A stretch of DNA of 64,000 nucleotides from Undaria pinnatifida (GCA_012845835.1 JABAKD010000023.1:124001-188000); one strand, 5' to 3'. Shown: positions 1-9,700, numbered from the stretch's first letter. Translations and numbers: made by a program. The notes: generated from the sequence alone by a model not told the origin.

Positions 1-769
1 CAGTAATTCCAACGGCGGCACAGGGACACGGACTCGGAGTTGCTATCGTTTGCTAGGGGTTTACGCTATCTGCTGATGGACAATTTTCTGGAGATACAGC
101 CTCGTGGTAGTCGACCCCACTTTTCAATGGTGGGATTGAAGAAGATATCACATGCCGTGGATTTTTTCCGGGCTAGTGGCCGCGCGGATTGTTAGCGAGA
201 CCAGCGTGGGGTTTGCATTTTTTTCGCTACATCTGGAGGTGACGGTTGAACACCAGCTGCTCTGTATGGAGCTGCATTCGTGCATCGTTCTTTGGACTCA
301 ATGTATACTGCCTGCCTTTATTCCGTTGCCACTTCGGATAGCGGCGTTATGATATCATTGAGTTTTCAGTGACAGATAACCCCTCGTGTTGCCATCCCCT
401 GTGTCCTCCCTGCTGTTTGATCTGTTCGCGCCGTTAGCAGGATGTCTGCCGGGACACTATCGTCAAGCCTTTCGCCACCTTAGTATCTCGAAAGGGAAAA
501 CTCCGCAGGTACTGGACTTCACTGCCTTTGCGGCGAGCCGGAATGAAGCTGTAGCAATTCCAGAACGAGGTGCTGGCCGACCGACTAGAGGTGGAAGGCT
601 GCGAGTGCAACTTTTTCGCAGGAATTCAAGAAAGACGTTGACGCGAAGCGGGCAATATAGCAACAACACCAGCAAGAACACCACTCTTCCGAGGGTCCCT
701 GCGTCGCAAACAGCTCAACAGAACCGTCTGGCTTCGCTTGTGCTGTAAACGGGGTAGAGGTGGAGGGGG
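1..769. other. Flank upstream of the copia element, no supported gene
   Basis: The longest open frame is on the plus strand at 386-748 (120 residues). It has no recognisable domain, has a competing antisense frame, and stops 22 bases before the retrotransposon insertion. I see no splice signals or repeats that make it a gene. Confidence 0.5.
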
Positions 770-774
770 CAGTC
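770..774. repeat. Target-site duplication of the copia element, left copy
   Basis: CAGTC lies directly before the 5' LTR and again at 8223-8227 directly after the 3' LTR. A perfect 5-bp duplication is the normal result of Ty1/copia integration and fixes both element ends. Confidence 0.93.
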
Positions 775-1315
775 TGTTAAATAGTAGGATTCACAAGGAA
801 TCCTCCAGTTAAAGTTAGATGTTCATTACATAGTCAAATGAGTGTATGCAGAGTACTGGGCAAGCTGTCGAACCATGTGATAGAAGTTGTTTTCTTTAGT
901 ATGGAAGAGGACACATATATGGTACTGCGTCCCACCAAGTAATAACGTGTTGACGGGTCACGTGTGTAAGATCAAAGCGTTGACTAGGTCACGTGCGTAA
1001 GATCGACGTGTTTACTCACAGTCACGTGCGTAAGATTGACCTGGGTGTCGTATGTAGTGGATACCACCATACGAGATGATCTGTTAGAGTAAAAGGAAGA
1101 GACACGAGTGCTTGCACATCGAGTTCACTCCTCACATCTGCATCTGGACTTGGACAGTTCATAGTGACATAAGTTTTTGTTGGCCCAACGAGAGCCCATT
1201 TAAAGTAATCCACCATCGTCTAAACCATCATCAGTCAGGCTCGAGCTCGTCTCGCCGCGACTCTGTGTTAGCCTTTGAAGACCGTCATCGGTCAGGCACC
1301 ACCTTATTTCTAACA
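775..1315 (+). repeat. 5' LTR of the copia element
   Basis: 541 bp, TG...CA ends, identical to 7682-8222 except at three positions near its 3' end (A/G, T/C, T/C). It should carry the promoter (U3) and the RNA start. Small open frames on either strand inside it are duplicated in the other LTR and are not genes. Confidence 0.96.
957..1037 (+). promoter_or_regulatory. Triple CACGTG motif array in the LTR
   Basis: The palindromic hexamer CACGTG occurs at 959-964, 990-995 and 1023-1028, each inside a longer unit GTCACGTGYGTAAGATY. The same array recurs in the 3' LTR at 7866-7935. CACGTG is the classic G-box/E-box bound by bZIP and bHLH factors. Its repetition in the presumed U3 region suggests an enhancer, but no binding data can be read from sequence. 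Confidence 0.5.
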
Positions 1316-1326
1316 GGTTATGAGCC
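1316..1326 (+). other. Primer binding site for initiator tRNA-Met anticodon arm
   Basis: GGTTATGAGCC starts immediately after the 5' LTR. Its reverse complement, GGCTCATAACC, matches the anticodon stem-loop of eukaryotic initiator tRNA-Met (loop CUCAUAA). Drosophila copia is known to prime from an internally cleaved initiator tRNA, so half-tRNA priming is the likely mechanism here. Confidence 0.8.
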
Positions 1327-1464
1327 TCGTTAGCGTGTAACACACAGCGCATCAACATCCCCTGCGGTGGAGCACAAGACTGGTGATTTTGCGGGAATAC
1401 CACGCAAGAAACTTGGAACCAAACGTGAGTCGAGTCGAACGGCACTGGAACAACGTGCACGAAG

Positions 1465-1941
1465 AAAAAGGGAGCCCGGCGGTCAGACCGGCAAGCTTCA
1501 GGCGATCTGCGTACAGGATCCAGCTGAACGAGAAAAGGAAGCCCGGCGGACGGACCGGCAAGCTTCAGGCGATCTGCGTACAGGATCGAGCTGAACGAGA
1601 AAAGGAAGCCCGGCGGACGGACCGGCAAGCTTCAGGCGATCTGCGTACAGGATCGAGCTGAACTGAAAAGGAAGCCCGGCGGACGGACCGGCACGCTTCA
1701 GGCGATCTGCATACAAGATCGAGCTGAACGAAAAAAGGAAGCCCGGTGGACAGACCGGCACGCTTCAGGCGATCTGCGTACAAAATCGAGCTGAAGGAGA
1801 AAAGGAAGCCAGGTGGACATACCGGCACGCTTCAGGCGATCTGCGTACAAGATTGAGCTGAAAAAAGGGGTGAAGAAAGCCCGGCGAGCGGGCCGGCACG
1901 CCTTAGGCGTCCCACGGACAGGATCCAGCTAAAGCGCGAGA
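1465..1941 (+). repeat. 67-bp tandem repeat array in the copia leader
   Basis: About seven copies of a 67-bp unit lie between the primer site and gag. Each unit contains AAAAGGAAGCCCGGCGGACG, then CCGGC..GCTTCAGGCGATCTGCGTACA. The middle copies are nearly identical and the last is the most diverged. Several overlapping frames stay open here only because the unit is not a multiple of three and lacks stops. The array could serve RNA packaging or ribosome entry, but that is speculation. Confidence 0.9.
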
Positions 1942-1990
1942 ATAAACACGACAGCACAAGGCCAGCACAAGCAACGCACTCTGAGCAGTG

Positions 1991-3778
1991 ATGGAAGAAC
2001 CCGGTAACGTGGTGACATCAACCATAAGGAATATTCCCAGATTTGATGGGACCAAACCGGAGAACTATCGCGAATGGAGCTCAAAGACCCGCGTAGTCTT
2101 GTCTATGTCAAACAAAGACGTGTTTGATGTTCTGAACGGATCGATTGAACCGGTACCAGCGGTCACAGAAAGTGACACCCCGGACACTCCGACGAATCTG
2201 GTAGAAATTCAACGCTGGAAGCGAGCGTGCGAGACCCTTTTCTCCGTACTTTACCTTGTCACTAGCGGCCCTGCAGCTACGCTAGTTCGACAATATGAAG
2301 ACAGGACTTCGGCGGGGGGTCTGGGACACGGACAGAAGGCGTGGAACGCTTTGTATACCAAGTACAACAGCAACAGCAAGGAAGCACGGCGAGCCTGCTA
2401 CGAGAAGCTTGTGAGCTTCCGGATGGAGGAAGGGCAAAATCCTGATGACTATACCATCAAGCTAATGGAGATTCGAGGGCGGCTGCACGAAATGGGAGAG
2501 AAAATCTCGGACGAGAGGTTTGAAGATATCCTATTGCAAGGCCTGACCGATGACTACGAGTTCGTAAAGATGACGAGCTTTCACAGTCCAAACTTTGGCA
2601 TTAACGAGATTCAATCAATGATGAGAAACTTGTACATCGACCAACTCTCGAGACCAGGACATGTAAACAAGCTAGCCGGCAGAGGAGCAGCAATGACAAC
2701 CACCAAAGGATCACGGAAGGTACGATGCTACAACTGCCAAGAACTCGGACACATGAAGCGAGACTGCACAAACAGCAAGAAGAAGCGATCTGATACACCA
2801 AAATGGTGCTCGCTACACAACTCTACGACACACAGCGATGCCGAGTGCAACGCTCAGAAAGAGAAGCACAATACGGAGAACCAACCACAGGGAGAGGTAC
2901 AAAGTGCTCATACAGCGACTGAGTCGACGATGACGGAAGAAGAAGACGACTTCGGGTATGCTTTCATGACGCCTGGGTGGACCCCATCAGCAGAGTTCCA
3001 GGGAACTGTGAAATCAACCGAGAGAAGGGAGACTAGTACTGACACATCTAGACTTGCTCCGAAAACCTTGACCATGCTGGTGGATAGTGGAGCATCCGGG
3101 CACTACTTTGATGATGAACTTTACCCGGGTCTGAAGGACAAGCTGCTAAACTACAAGCCACTCGAGAGACCCCACAAAATAGTGACCGCAGGACGACACG
3201 TTTTACTAGGAACGGCCACTGGTACGGTTTCCGGGAAAATCATCGACACGGAAGGCAACAAGCACCAGGTGAACCTTGAAGGCCTGATTGTGCCTGGGCT
3301 GGGGCATCACCTCTTTTCCACATCACAAGCAGCTAAGACCGGAATAACCACCATCATCGACTCTCGTCCCCGTCTGGAGCAAAACCATCATGTCCTGCCA
3401 CTACACCAGCTGAACATGAACCTAGAGCTGCTCTCCTTTGACCTCGAGATCGCGGGAGCTACTAGAAATGAGATGGCCCTTTCATCGATACGGGTATCGG
3501 CTGACATTTGGCACAGACGAATGGGACACATTAACTCCCAAAGTTTGAGGATTCTGCGCGACGCCGGAGACAACGGCGTCAACTACAGCGACAACATGTC
3601 GCCGTGCGACGTGTGCGCGTTTGGAAAAAGCAAGCAACAGCGCCATCCCAAGGCAACTACCCACACTACCGATCGGCCTTTCAAACTGGTGTACACCGAT
3701 CTTCTCGGACCTGTATCCCCACCGGCACTTGGAGGATTTCGCTACGTCAGTAAATTCACGGACCAGCACAGCAAATAG
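1991..3778 (+). CDS. gag-pol: Copia polyprotein part 1: Gag, protease, start of integrase
   Basis: The frame runs 595 residues from ATG 1991; an in-frame GTG three bases earlier is not needed. Residues about 10-225 are a copia-type Gag. A CCHC zinc knuckle (CYNCQELGHMKRDC) sits at 246-259 and packages RNA. The aspartic protease motif LVDSGASGHY is at 363-372. The integrase zinc domain follows, with H508, H513, C539 and C542, then the first catalytic aspartate in YTDLLGP (D570). The frame ends at a TAG (3776-3778) shortly after that aspartate. The following codons stay in the same frame and resume integrase at once, so the stop interrupts the gene rather than ending it. Product as it stands: Gag, protease and an inactive integrase fragment. 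Confidence 0.93.
   Translation: MEEPGNVVTSTIRNIPRFDGTKPENYREWSSKTRVVLSMSNKDVFDVLNGSIEPVPAVTESDTPDTPTNLVEIQRWKRACETLFSVLYLVTSGPAATLVRQYEDRTSAGGLGHGQKAWNALYTKYNSNSKEARRACYEKLVSFRMEEGQNPDDYTIKLMEIRGRLHEMGEKISDERFEDILLQGLTDDYEFVKMTSFHSPNFGINEIQSMMRNLYIDQLSRPGHVNKLAGRGAAMTTTKGSRKVRCYNCQELGHMKRDCTNSKKKRSDTPKWCSLHNSTTHSDAECNAQKEKHNTENQPQGEVQSAHTATESTMTEEEDDFGYAFMTPGWTPSAEFQGTVKSTERRETSTDTSRLAPKTLTMLVDSGASGHYFDDELYPGLKDKLLNYKPLERPHKIVTAGRHVLLGTATGTVSGKIIDTEGNKHQVNLEGLIVPGLGHHLFSTSQAAKTGITTIIDSRPRLEQNHHVLPLHQLNMNLELLSFDLEIAGATRNEMALSSIRVSADIWHRRMGHINSQSLRILRDAGDNGVNYSDNMSPCDVCAFGKSKQQRHPKATTHTTDRPFKLVYTDLLGPVSPPALGGFRYVSKFTDQHSK
3776..3778 (+). other. In-frame TAG inside integrase
   Basis: This TAG separates the first integrase aspartate (D570 of the upstream frame) from the second (TDRGGEY) and from the catalytic glutamate. 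No frame change occurs across it: (3779-1991)/3 is a whole number. It is a simple point break unless this stop is read through. Confidence 0.9.
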
Positions 3779-6496
3779 AAGGAGGTATTCCTCATCGAAG
3801 AGAAGAGTGATGCCATAAGCTCACTCCAACAGTTCGTGCAGACAGTGGTAATTCCGCGGGGCCTGCGGATCGAACGCCTTCGCACGGACCGGGGGGGGGA
3901 GTATACGGCAAGTTACTTCGAAAAGTACTGCCTTGACACGGGGATTCGTCACGAGTTTGCCGCCACCAACACTCCTCAACAAAACGGGGTATCAGAACGA
4001 GACGGGCGAACAATTGCCAACATCGCACGCTGTCTACTAAAAGATGCGGGATTCCCGAAATCTCTTTGGGGAGAAATGTTTTTCACGGCAACGTATTTGG
4101 CCAACCGCATGCCACACTCCGCGCTCCAATCACAAGCCCCCTTCACGGTACTATTCGGCGTACCTGCCAAGCTGGATCACCTCCGCACGATCGGAGCTAG
4201 AGCCTTCGTACACGTCGAAACACACACGTCGAAGCTCGAGGACAAGGCCTGGGAAGGTAGACTCTGTGGGTACAGCATGAACAGCAAAGCGTACCGGATT
4301 TACAGCAACAAGACGGGACGCGTGACAGAGAGCCGCAATGTCATCTTCATCGAGACCCCAGCATCGACACTCGCTGACTCTACTCAGGGCAACACCACAG
4401 GCGAAGCAGTCAGTAATCACGAAGACAGCTCGCCGGCAGAAAATACGGACGACATCTGTATCACCCACAGCGAAGAGATAGATAGCCTCCTGAAGAAACT
4501 GTCGAAGCTCACTAGTAGGAACATGGACCACGCACAATCTGCTGGGGCGGAGGAGCCGGCCGCTGAAAGCGCCGACAGTAACCATATACTCGAGACGACC
4601 CAGAGAGGACCATTGCCGACAGACAACGAACTCGAAGGCGCAACACGTATGGGCACACGCGCAAGTGGTGCCCTAACTCCGGTCTCGCACGAAGGACTAA
4701 ATCCTCACCAGCAGCGAGAACTGCGTAACCTGGGATTGCTCACTAGCCCGATGCCAAGTGACGCAGAGGTCACGCACGAGAAAGAAAACATGATGGAATA
4801 CGCGCTGGTATCTGAGCCCGAACACAGGTCAGATGGAGTGCAAGAACACAGAATGGAAGTATACCTTGACTACGCCCTAGCTACGGAAAATCCCGTCGCT
4901 GAACAGAGTTCGGATGGGGAGCTCATTACGATCCCGAACACTTTCAAGGAGGCGATGGAATCGCCACAGGCAACCAAGTGGAAAGAAGCCACAAACAAAG
5001 AGATGGACAGCCTCCAGAAACACGCAGTCTTCGACCTGGTATCTCCAGACTCAGTACCACCGGAGCAAAAGGTGGTCGGGACCAAATGGGTATTTAAGGT
5101 CAAAGCCGATCACACGCTGAAAGGTAGAGTTGTGGTTCAGGGCTGGGGACAAGTACCGGGAATTGACTGTGGCTGCACATATGCACCAGTATGCCGTATC
5201 CAGAGCATCCGCATGGCACTCGCCATAGCTGCGAGCGAGGACTGGGAGGTATTCCAGCTTGATGTACAGACGGCGTTTCTAAACGCCGAGGTACAGGAGG
5301 AGGTGTATGTGAAGACTCCTCCAGGCTACGAATCGCTTGACGCTGCAACTGGACGTCCCAACGTGATGAAACTCAAGAAGAGCCTGTACGGACTTCGTCA
5401 AAGCCCTCGCAACTGGTTCAACACCATCGACGATTCACTGAGGGATATCGGGTTCACAGCGACTGCGTCTGATCCATGTGTCTACATCTTCGGCTCAAAC
5501 GATAACCTCAGCGTTCTGACCATGTACGTAGACGACCTCCTTCTTCTTGGAGGAAACACGCCGCTACTAAAGGACCTGAAAATCCAGCTGATGGACAGAT
5601 TCGCCATGACCGACATGGAAGACGTCTCGATGGTGCTAGGCATGCAAATCACCAGAGACAGGGAGGCTAAGACTTTGACCATTAGCCAAGAGCATTACAC
5701 CAAGTCAGTCCTGGCGCGATTTGACATGGCAGAATGCAACCCAGTGCACACGACAGGAGCAGGAGCGGAGTTATCCCTCAAGCAACCGGACACGATGCTG
5801 CTAGACTCTTCGGGCATTCAACTTTACCAGGCTATCACGGGGTCTCTGATGTTCCTGAGCCAATGCACGCGCTACGATATCACCTACGCCGTAAATCAAC
5901 TGGCCCGAGCCATGAGCAAACCATCCAAACTACACATGACAGCAGCAAAGCATCTTCTCCGCTACCTAAAGGGAGACATGGGCCTGGCAATCACGTACAG
6001 GACAGGGTGTTTCGAAATGACGGGGTATTGCGATGCGAGCTGGGGAAACAACCCTGACAACGGCAAGTCAACCTCCGGCTACTTGTTCATACTAGCTGGA
6101 GGACCACTGAGCTTCAAGACTGCGCTCCAGAACGTGACGGCGCAGTCGACTCTTGAGGCGGAACTCATCTCAATGGCACACGCAAGCAAGGAGGCGGTGT
6201 ACCTATCCAACATGATGGCCGAGCTGGGATTTGGAAAGCTGTTTGAAAGCGTACCGCTCTTTGGCGACAACACCGGAGCCCTACACATCGCAGGAAACAG
6301 CACCTACAGCTCTCGCACGAAACACATTGCTCTGCGCTTCTTTTACTTGAAGCTAGTCAAGGACGGCAAAATCACCATCCACCACGTGGCAACACAGAAA
6401 CAACTGGCAGACGTAGGGACTAAGTTCCTCACGAAGAACACGCATCGACACCTCCTGAACCTTATCGAGGCATACACCACAAGAAATGAGATCTAA
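3779..6496 (+). CDS. gag-pol: Copia polyprotein part 2: integrase core, reverse transcriptase, RNase H
   Basis: This continues the polyprotein in the same frame after the TAG; the first ATG in it is downstream of 3836. The integrase core shows LRTDRGGEY (second catalytic Asp) and NGVSERDGR (catalytic Glu). After a hydrophilic linker (about 4350-4900) comes the copia reverse transcriptase: KWVFKVK, FQLDVQTAFLNA, KLKKSLYGLRQSPRNW, and the catalytic YVDD at 5525-5536. RNase H follows with YCDASWG, STLEAELIS and FGDNTGALHIA, and the frame ends at TAA 6494-6496 after the usual TKHIALRFFYLK block. All three enzymes look intact. The protein is unlikely to be made alone because it lacks a good start, so its expression depends on readthrough. 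Confidence 0.93.
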   Translation, partial: KEVFLIEEKSDAISSLQQFVQTVVIPRGLRIERLRTDRGGEYTASYFEKYCLDTGIRHEFAATNTPQQNGVSERDGRTIANIARCLLKDAGFPKSLWGEMFFTATYLANRMPHSALQSQAPFTVLFGVPAKLDHLRTIGARAFVHVETHTSKLEDKAWEGRLCGYSMNSKAYRIYSNKTGRVTESRNVIFIETPASTLADSTQGNTTGEAVSNHEDSSPAENTDDICITHSEEIDSLLKKLSKLTSRNMDHAQSAGAEEPAAESADSNHILETTQRGPLPTDNELEGATRMGTRASGALTPVSHEGLNPHQQRELRNLGLLTSPMPSDAEVTHEKENMMEYALVSEPEHRSDGVQEHRMEVYLDYALATENPVAEQSSDGELITIPNTFKEAMESPQATKWKEATNKEMDSLQKHAVFDLVSPDSVPPEQKVVGTKWVFKVKADHTLKGRVVVQGWGQVPGIDCGCTYAPVCRIQSIRMALAIAASEDWEVFQLDVQTAFLNAEVQEEVYVKTPPGYESLDAATGRPNVMKLKKSLYGLRQSPRNWFNTIDDSLRDIGFTATASDPCVYIFGSNDNLSVLTMYVDDLLLLGGNTPLLKDLKIQLMDRFAMTDMEDVSMVLGMQITRDREAKTLTISQEHYTKSVLARFDMAECNPVHTTGAGAELSLKQPDTMLLDSSGIQLYQAITGSLMFLSQCTRYDITYAVNQLARAMSKPSKLHMTAAKHLLRYLKGDMGLAITYRTGCFEMTGYCDASWGNNPDNGKSTSGYLFILAGGPLSFKTALQNVTAQSTLEAELISMAHASKEAVYLSNMMAELGFGKLFESVPLFGDNTGALHIAGNSTYSSRTKHIALRFFYLKLVKDGKITIHHVATQKQLADVGTKFLTKNTHRHLLNLIEAYTTRNEI

Positions 6497-6744
6497 GGAG
6501 GAAACGAGCAACTCAAGATCAACCCGAAGGAAGAGATTCCACAATGAAGACGACAATGAGTGCATGTCAAGAAACGACAAGGAAATAATCCAAGATCGAC
6601 CTGAACGGAGACCAAGTTGTGACGACAACGTGCGTATTATCTACAAATACTGGAATTCCTCAGCAAGATGGATCGAAATCAGGAGGAGTCATCTGGACAA
6701 GGCCACACGTCATCATTTCACATTACTATATCAACATCTACATC

Positions 6745-7440
6745 ATGTCCGACAACCAGGAACGCGAGGAGGTTCACAGCGGGGATATTTCCGACGACAG
6801 TATAGCAACGGGACAAGAACGGCGTACACGCTTGTATGACAGGTTTCCTTTCTTGGAGGAAAACTACGGAGAAGAAGCAGCGGCGGAGATCGCCAACTGG
6901 ACCATCAATCAAGGCGTCGAAGACTACTCCGATAAGTCATTTGGAACGTTCGTATGGAATGTAATAGAAAGAGGGGAATACGACGACTTGGTGGAAGCCC
7001 AGCGTTTCTTTGAGTTTCTCACCAACGCATGGACCAAAGCTGCCACCCCAAGCTTAGATCAGATGGTCTCAGCTAGAAAACTTCTCGATAGCAACGTACA
7101 GGCCAAGGGGGTTGACCGCGAACGGGGGGCGTGGAAAAAGTATTACTTAGAGAAGCTCAAGGAGCAGGAAGACGAATGCAGGCGCAGCCTTGGTCGTACA
7201 AAGGCTAGACTCGAAAGAGAGAGTGAAGCATGTCTATTGGAACTCACACATAAACAGTCAACATTAATGGACGAGGTCAGAGCAGAAATAAGGCAGACCT
7301 CGTCGGAAGCGACGGAGGCGATTGCCCACCTAGCCGAAGATACTATCGGCTCTATAACGTCCACCGTGACGAGTAATGTGAGAGCTGAGATACAAAACAT
7401 CATTAGAGAAAACCTACCGGGCAATGGGAGGGGGCGTTGA
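6745..7440 (+). CDS. Extra ORF downstream of pol in the copia element, coiled-coil protein
   Basis: I choose ATG 6745 (MSDNQEREE), giving 231 residues; the frame is open back to 6619, but that stretch does not look protein-like. The product is acidic and hydrophilic. Residues 1-30 look disordered, 30-110 form a compact region with aromatic residues (RFPFLEENYGEEAAAEIANW), and 118-220 is strongly helical, rich in E, K, R, Q and A, likely a coiled coil. There is no signal peptide or membrane segment, so an envelope protein is unlikely. Standard copia elements end after RNase H, so this is an accessory gene at the position where some retroelements carry env-like or antisense ORFs. A second Gag-like or RNA-binding role is possible but unproven. 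It lies 248 bases after the pol stop and may need splicing or a separate transcript. Confidence 0.7.
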   Translation: MSDNQEREEVHSGDISDDSIATGQERRTRLYDRFPFLEENYGEEAAAEIANWTINQGVEDYSDKSFGTFVWNVIERGEYDDLVEAQRFFEFLTNAWTKAATPSLDQMVSARKLLDSNVQAKGVDRERGAWKKYYLEKLKEQEDECRRSLGRTKARLERESEACLLELTHKQSTLMDEVRAEIRQTSSEATEAIAHLAEDTIGSITSTVTSNVRAEIQNIIRENLPGNGRGR

Positions 7441-7672
7441 AATGGTCTTCGGAAGACCTTAAACATAGCATACACAGGCTGAGCAGAAATAGGAGGATAC
7501 ATTCTGACACGATCATGTTTCTACAAATAATGCCTAAGACAAGGAAATTAGATTAAAGTTGAGCAGAGAAAGATGCCACATTCTGGCACGGTATTTTTTG
7601 CAAACTACGGTTCAAACCGGGATACTATAAGGGTGATTATGGCCTAACATATTTGGTATGATAATTTCATCT

Positions 7673-7681
7673 GAGGAGGAG
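7673..7681 (+). other. Polypurine tract of the copia element
   Basis: GAGGAGGAG directly precedes the TGTTA start of the 3' LTR. This is the expected position and composition of the plus-strand DNA primer. The 230 bases between the extra ORF and this tract hold no gene. Confidence 0.85.
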
Positions 7682-8222
7682 TGTTAAATAGTAGGATTCA
7701 CAAGGAATCCTCCAGTTAAAGTTAGATGTTCATTACATAGTCAAATGAGTGTATGCAGAGTACTGGGCAAGCTGTCGAACCATGTGATAGAAGTTGTTTT
7801 CTTTAGTATGGAAGAGGACACATATATGGTACTGCGTCCCACCAAGTAATAACGTGTTGACGGGTCACGTGTGTAAGATCAAAGCGTTGACTAGGTCACG
7901 TGCGTAAGATCGACGTGTTTACTCACAGTCACGTGCGTAAGATTGACCTGGGTGTCGTATGTAGTGGATACCACCATACGAGATGATCTGTTAGAGTAAA
8001 AGGAAGAGACACGAGTGCTTGCACATCGAGTTCACTCCTCACATCTGCATCTGGACTTGGACAGTTCATAGTGACATAAGTTTTTGTTGGCCCAACGAGA
8101 GCCCATTTAAAGTAATCCACCATCGTCTGAACCATCATCAGTCAGGCTCGAGCTCGTCTCGCCGCGACTCTGTGTTAGCCTCTGAAGACCGTCATCGGTC
8201 AGGCACCACCTCATTTCTAACA
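7682..8222 (+). repeat. 3' LTR of the copia element
   Basis: 541 bp, matching 775-1315 at 538 positions. The three differences are all transitions in the final 100 bp. It is followed by the CAGTC target duplication at 8223-8227. Confidence 0.96.
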
Positions 8223-8227
8223 CAGTC
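8223..8227. repeat. Target-site duplication of the copia element, right copy
   Basis: CAGTC, identical to 770-774. Confidence 0.93.
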
Positions 8228-9209
8228 TACCTTTTGTTATGGGGTGTTGGTGTTAGGGAGGGGAGTGGGTGATGTGACGACCGAGGGACTAGAGAAGACG
8301 GTGACGTTGGCAACACTGACGTGAGAGGTGGAATTGTGGGCGGAGTACCGCCAAAAGTAAGATAGAACGCTTAAGTGGGAGGCTGCCGTTTGATATTCCT
8401 ACGCAGACGTGTAGCACGTGCCAACCAGTAGCGCCCAGGTTTGGCTAGGGTGGACCCACGGCTGATGGGCAGGAGGGCTGAGCAGGAATAATCTTCAGAT
8501 ACAAGTATGATTCCAGTCAAGCTTTGACACGTCGAGGCCGCGTCGTCGCTGTCTGTGCATGCGCGCAAAGCAAACGATACCTACAGGGGGCAATGCCGCA
8601 GGTAGAAAGGGGAAGTGTGTTTAGTATGGCATGAGGAGCGTACACAGGCAGCTAATCCAGGCTGTGGTATAAGCCAGTGCAAGCCTCGCACATACATGCG
8701 TATTCGTACGTGCGTTGTATGGGCCCATGTCTCGTCTCAGTGGTTTGGCCCACGAAAGGCCGCATGCACACGTACGGATTGCAACTTAACTGAAGATTAT
8801 TACTATCGGTACTCGTACTATACTGCACCTGCTACACACCAGGCTATATGGTAGGACAATATGTACTCTCCGTCCGGAATTCAGCATGCTGCTGTATTTA
8901 TTCGTGAACCTTCCGCATGCTGTACGTCTCGAGTCCCGAGGTGCCACATCTTCCGCGTATCCTACCAAACGGTAAAAAAGATATCGCCAGAATATGTGTG
9001 TGTGTGTTCTTCACATTAAACCGTTCTTCTTCTCGTCGACATCCAGCACACCCAGTGTCCGTACTGATTCTTCACCCTAGAAAGATCAGCTCTGTGGTCA
9101 CAAGCTACGACACAGAGATAATGCATCGTAATGCATTCGACAACGCAATGTCATGCCCTAGTACTGGGTACGACAGGCACAACATACATACGTCAGCAAC
9201 AGAAATACA
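8228..9209. other. Spacer between copia and LINE, nothing recognised
   Basis: No open frame over 80 residues here is convincing, and I see no repeats apart from short GT-rich runs near 8995-9010. Confidence 0.5.
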
Positions 9210-9512
9210 TTGGAAGAGAGAAATACGAAATAAACAAAAACAAAAAGAAAAACAAAAACAAAATAATAATAAGAAAACAAATAGAAACAAAGATAAAAAT
9301 AAAACAAAAAATGAAACAAACAAAATGAAGGGGAAATCGAAGAAACAACCCAACCGGAAAGGAGAGCCAAAGCTCGGAAAAGAAACATAATAAAATGAAA
9401 TAAAATAAAGTAAAGTAAAACCAAAATAAGATAATCCGAACACGAGCCAAACACCTGGACACGCAAGGAGGGAACAAAGGGGAAAAAAATACCCCAGAAA
9501 AAGACGAAAAGT

Positions 9513-9700
9513 GCTATGTACCTACTAGTCGGCCTGGTACCTTGCTACCCTGTCTGCCATCTCCTTCCTGCCTTCGTCCACCGCGGTCTCCCTTCTATTC
9601 CTCCTGTTGCCCCCCCTGCCCCCATTCCCTTGGACGGCTTTCCTTCTACTCCTCCTGTTTCCCCCCCTCCCCCCTTTGTGTTCTTCTCATTAAACCAAAA
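9513..9700 (-). repeat. Second copy of the LINE coding tail
   Basis: The block from TACCTACTAGTCGGCCTGGT through the C-rich stretch closely matches 10074-10250, which encodes the Gly/Arg-rich C-terminus of the LINE protein. The A-rich sequences flanking both blocks also match (9430-9510 and 9785-9870 share TACCCC[A/G]GAAAAAG). The duplicated unit is therefore about 560 bp. Confidence 0.8.

Larger units (their letters stand above)
775..8222 (+). mobile_element. Full-length Ty1/copia LTR retrotransposon
   Basis: The element is 7448 bp, bounded by 541-bp LTRs that start TGTTA and end TAACA, with a CAGTC target duplication. In order it holds a primer binding site, a leader of 67-bp tandem repeats, gag, protease, integrase, reverse transcriptase and RNase H, then an extra ORF, a polypurine tract and the 3' LTR. 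Integrase before reverse transcriptase is the Ty1/copia (Pseudoviridae) order. Base-by-base comparison of the LTRs finds only three differences, all transitions in the last 100 bp, so the insertion is young. One in-frame stop in integrase means this copy cannot make a full Pol by normal translation, so it is probably non-autonomous, though it could still be moved in trans. Confidence 0.97.

Noticed and set aside
1200-1828. Minus-strand and plus-strand frames over the copia leader
   Set aside because: Produced by the 67-bp repeat lacking stops, and partly inside the LTR; the same motif recurs in shifted frames.
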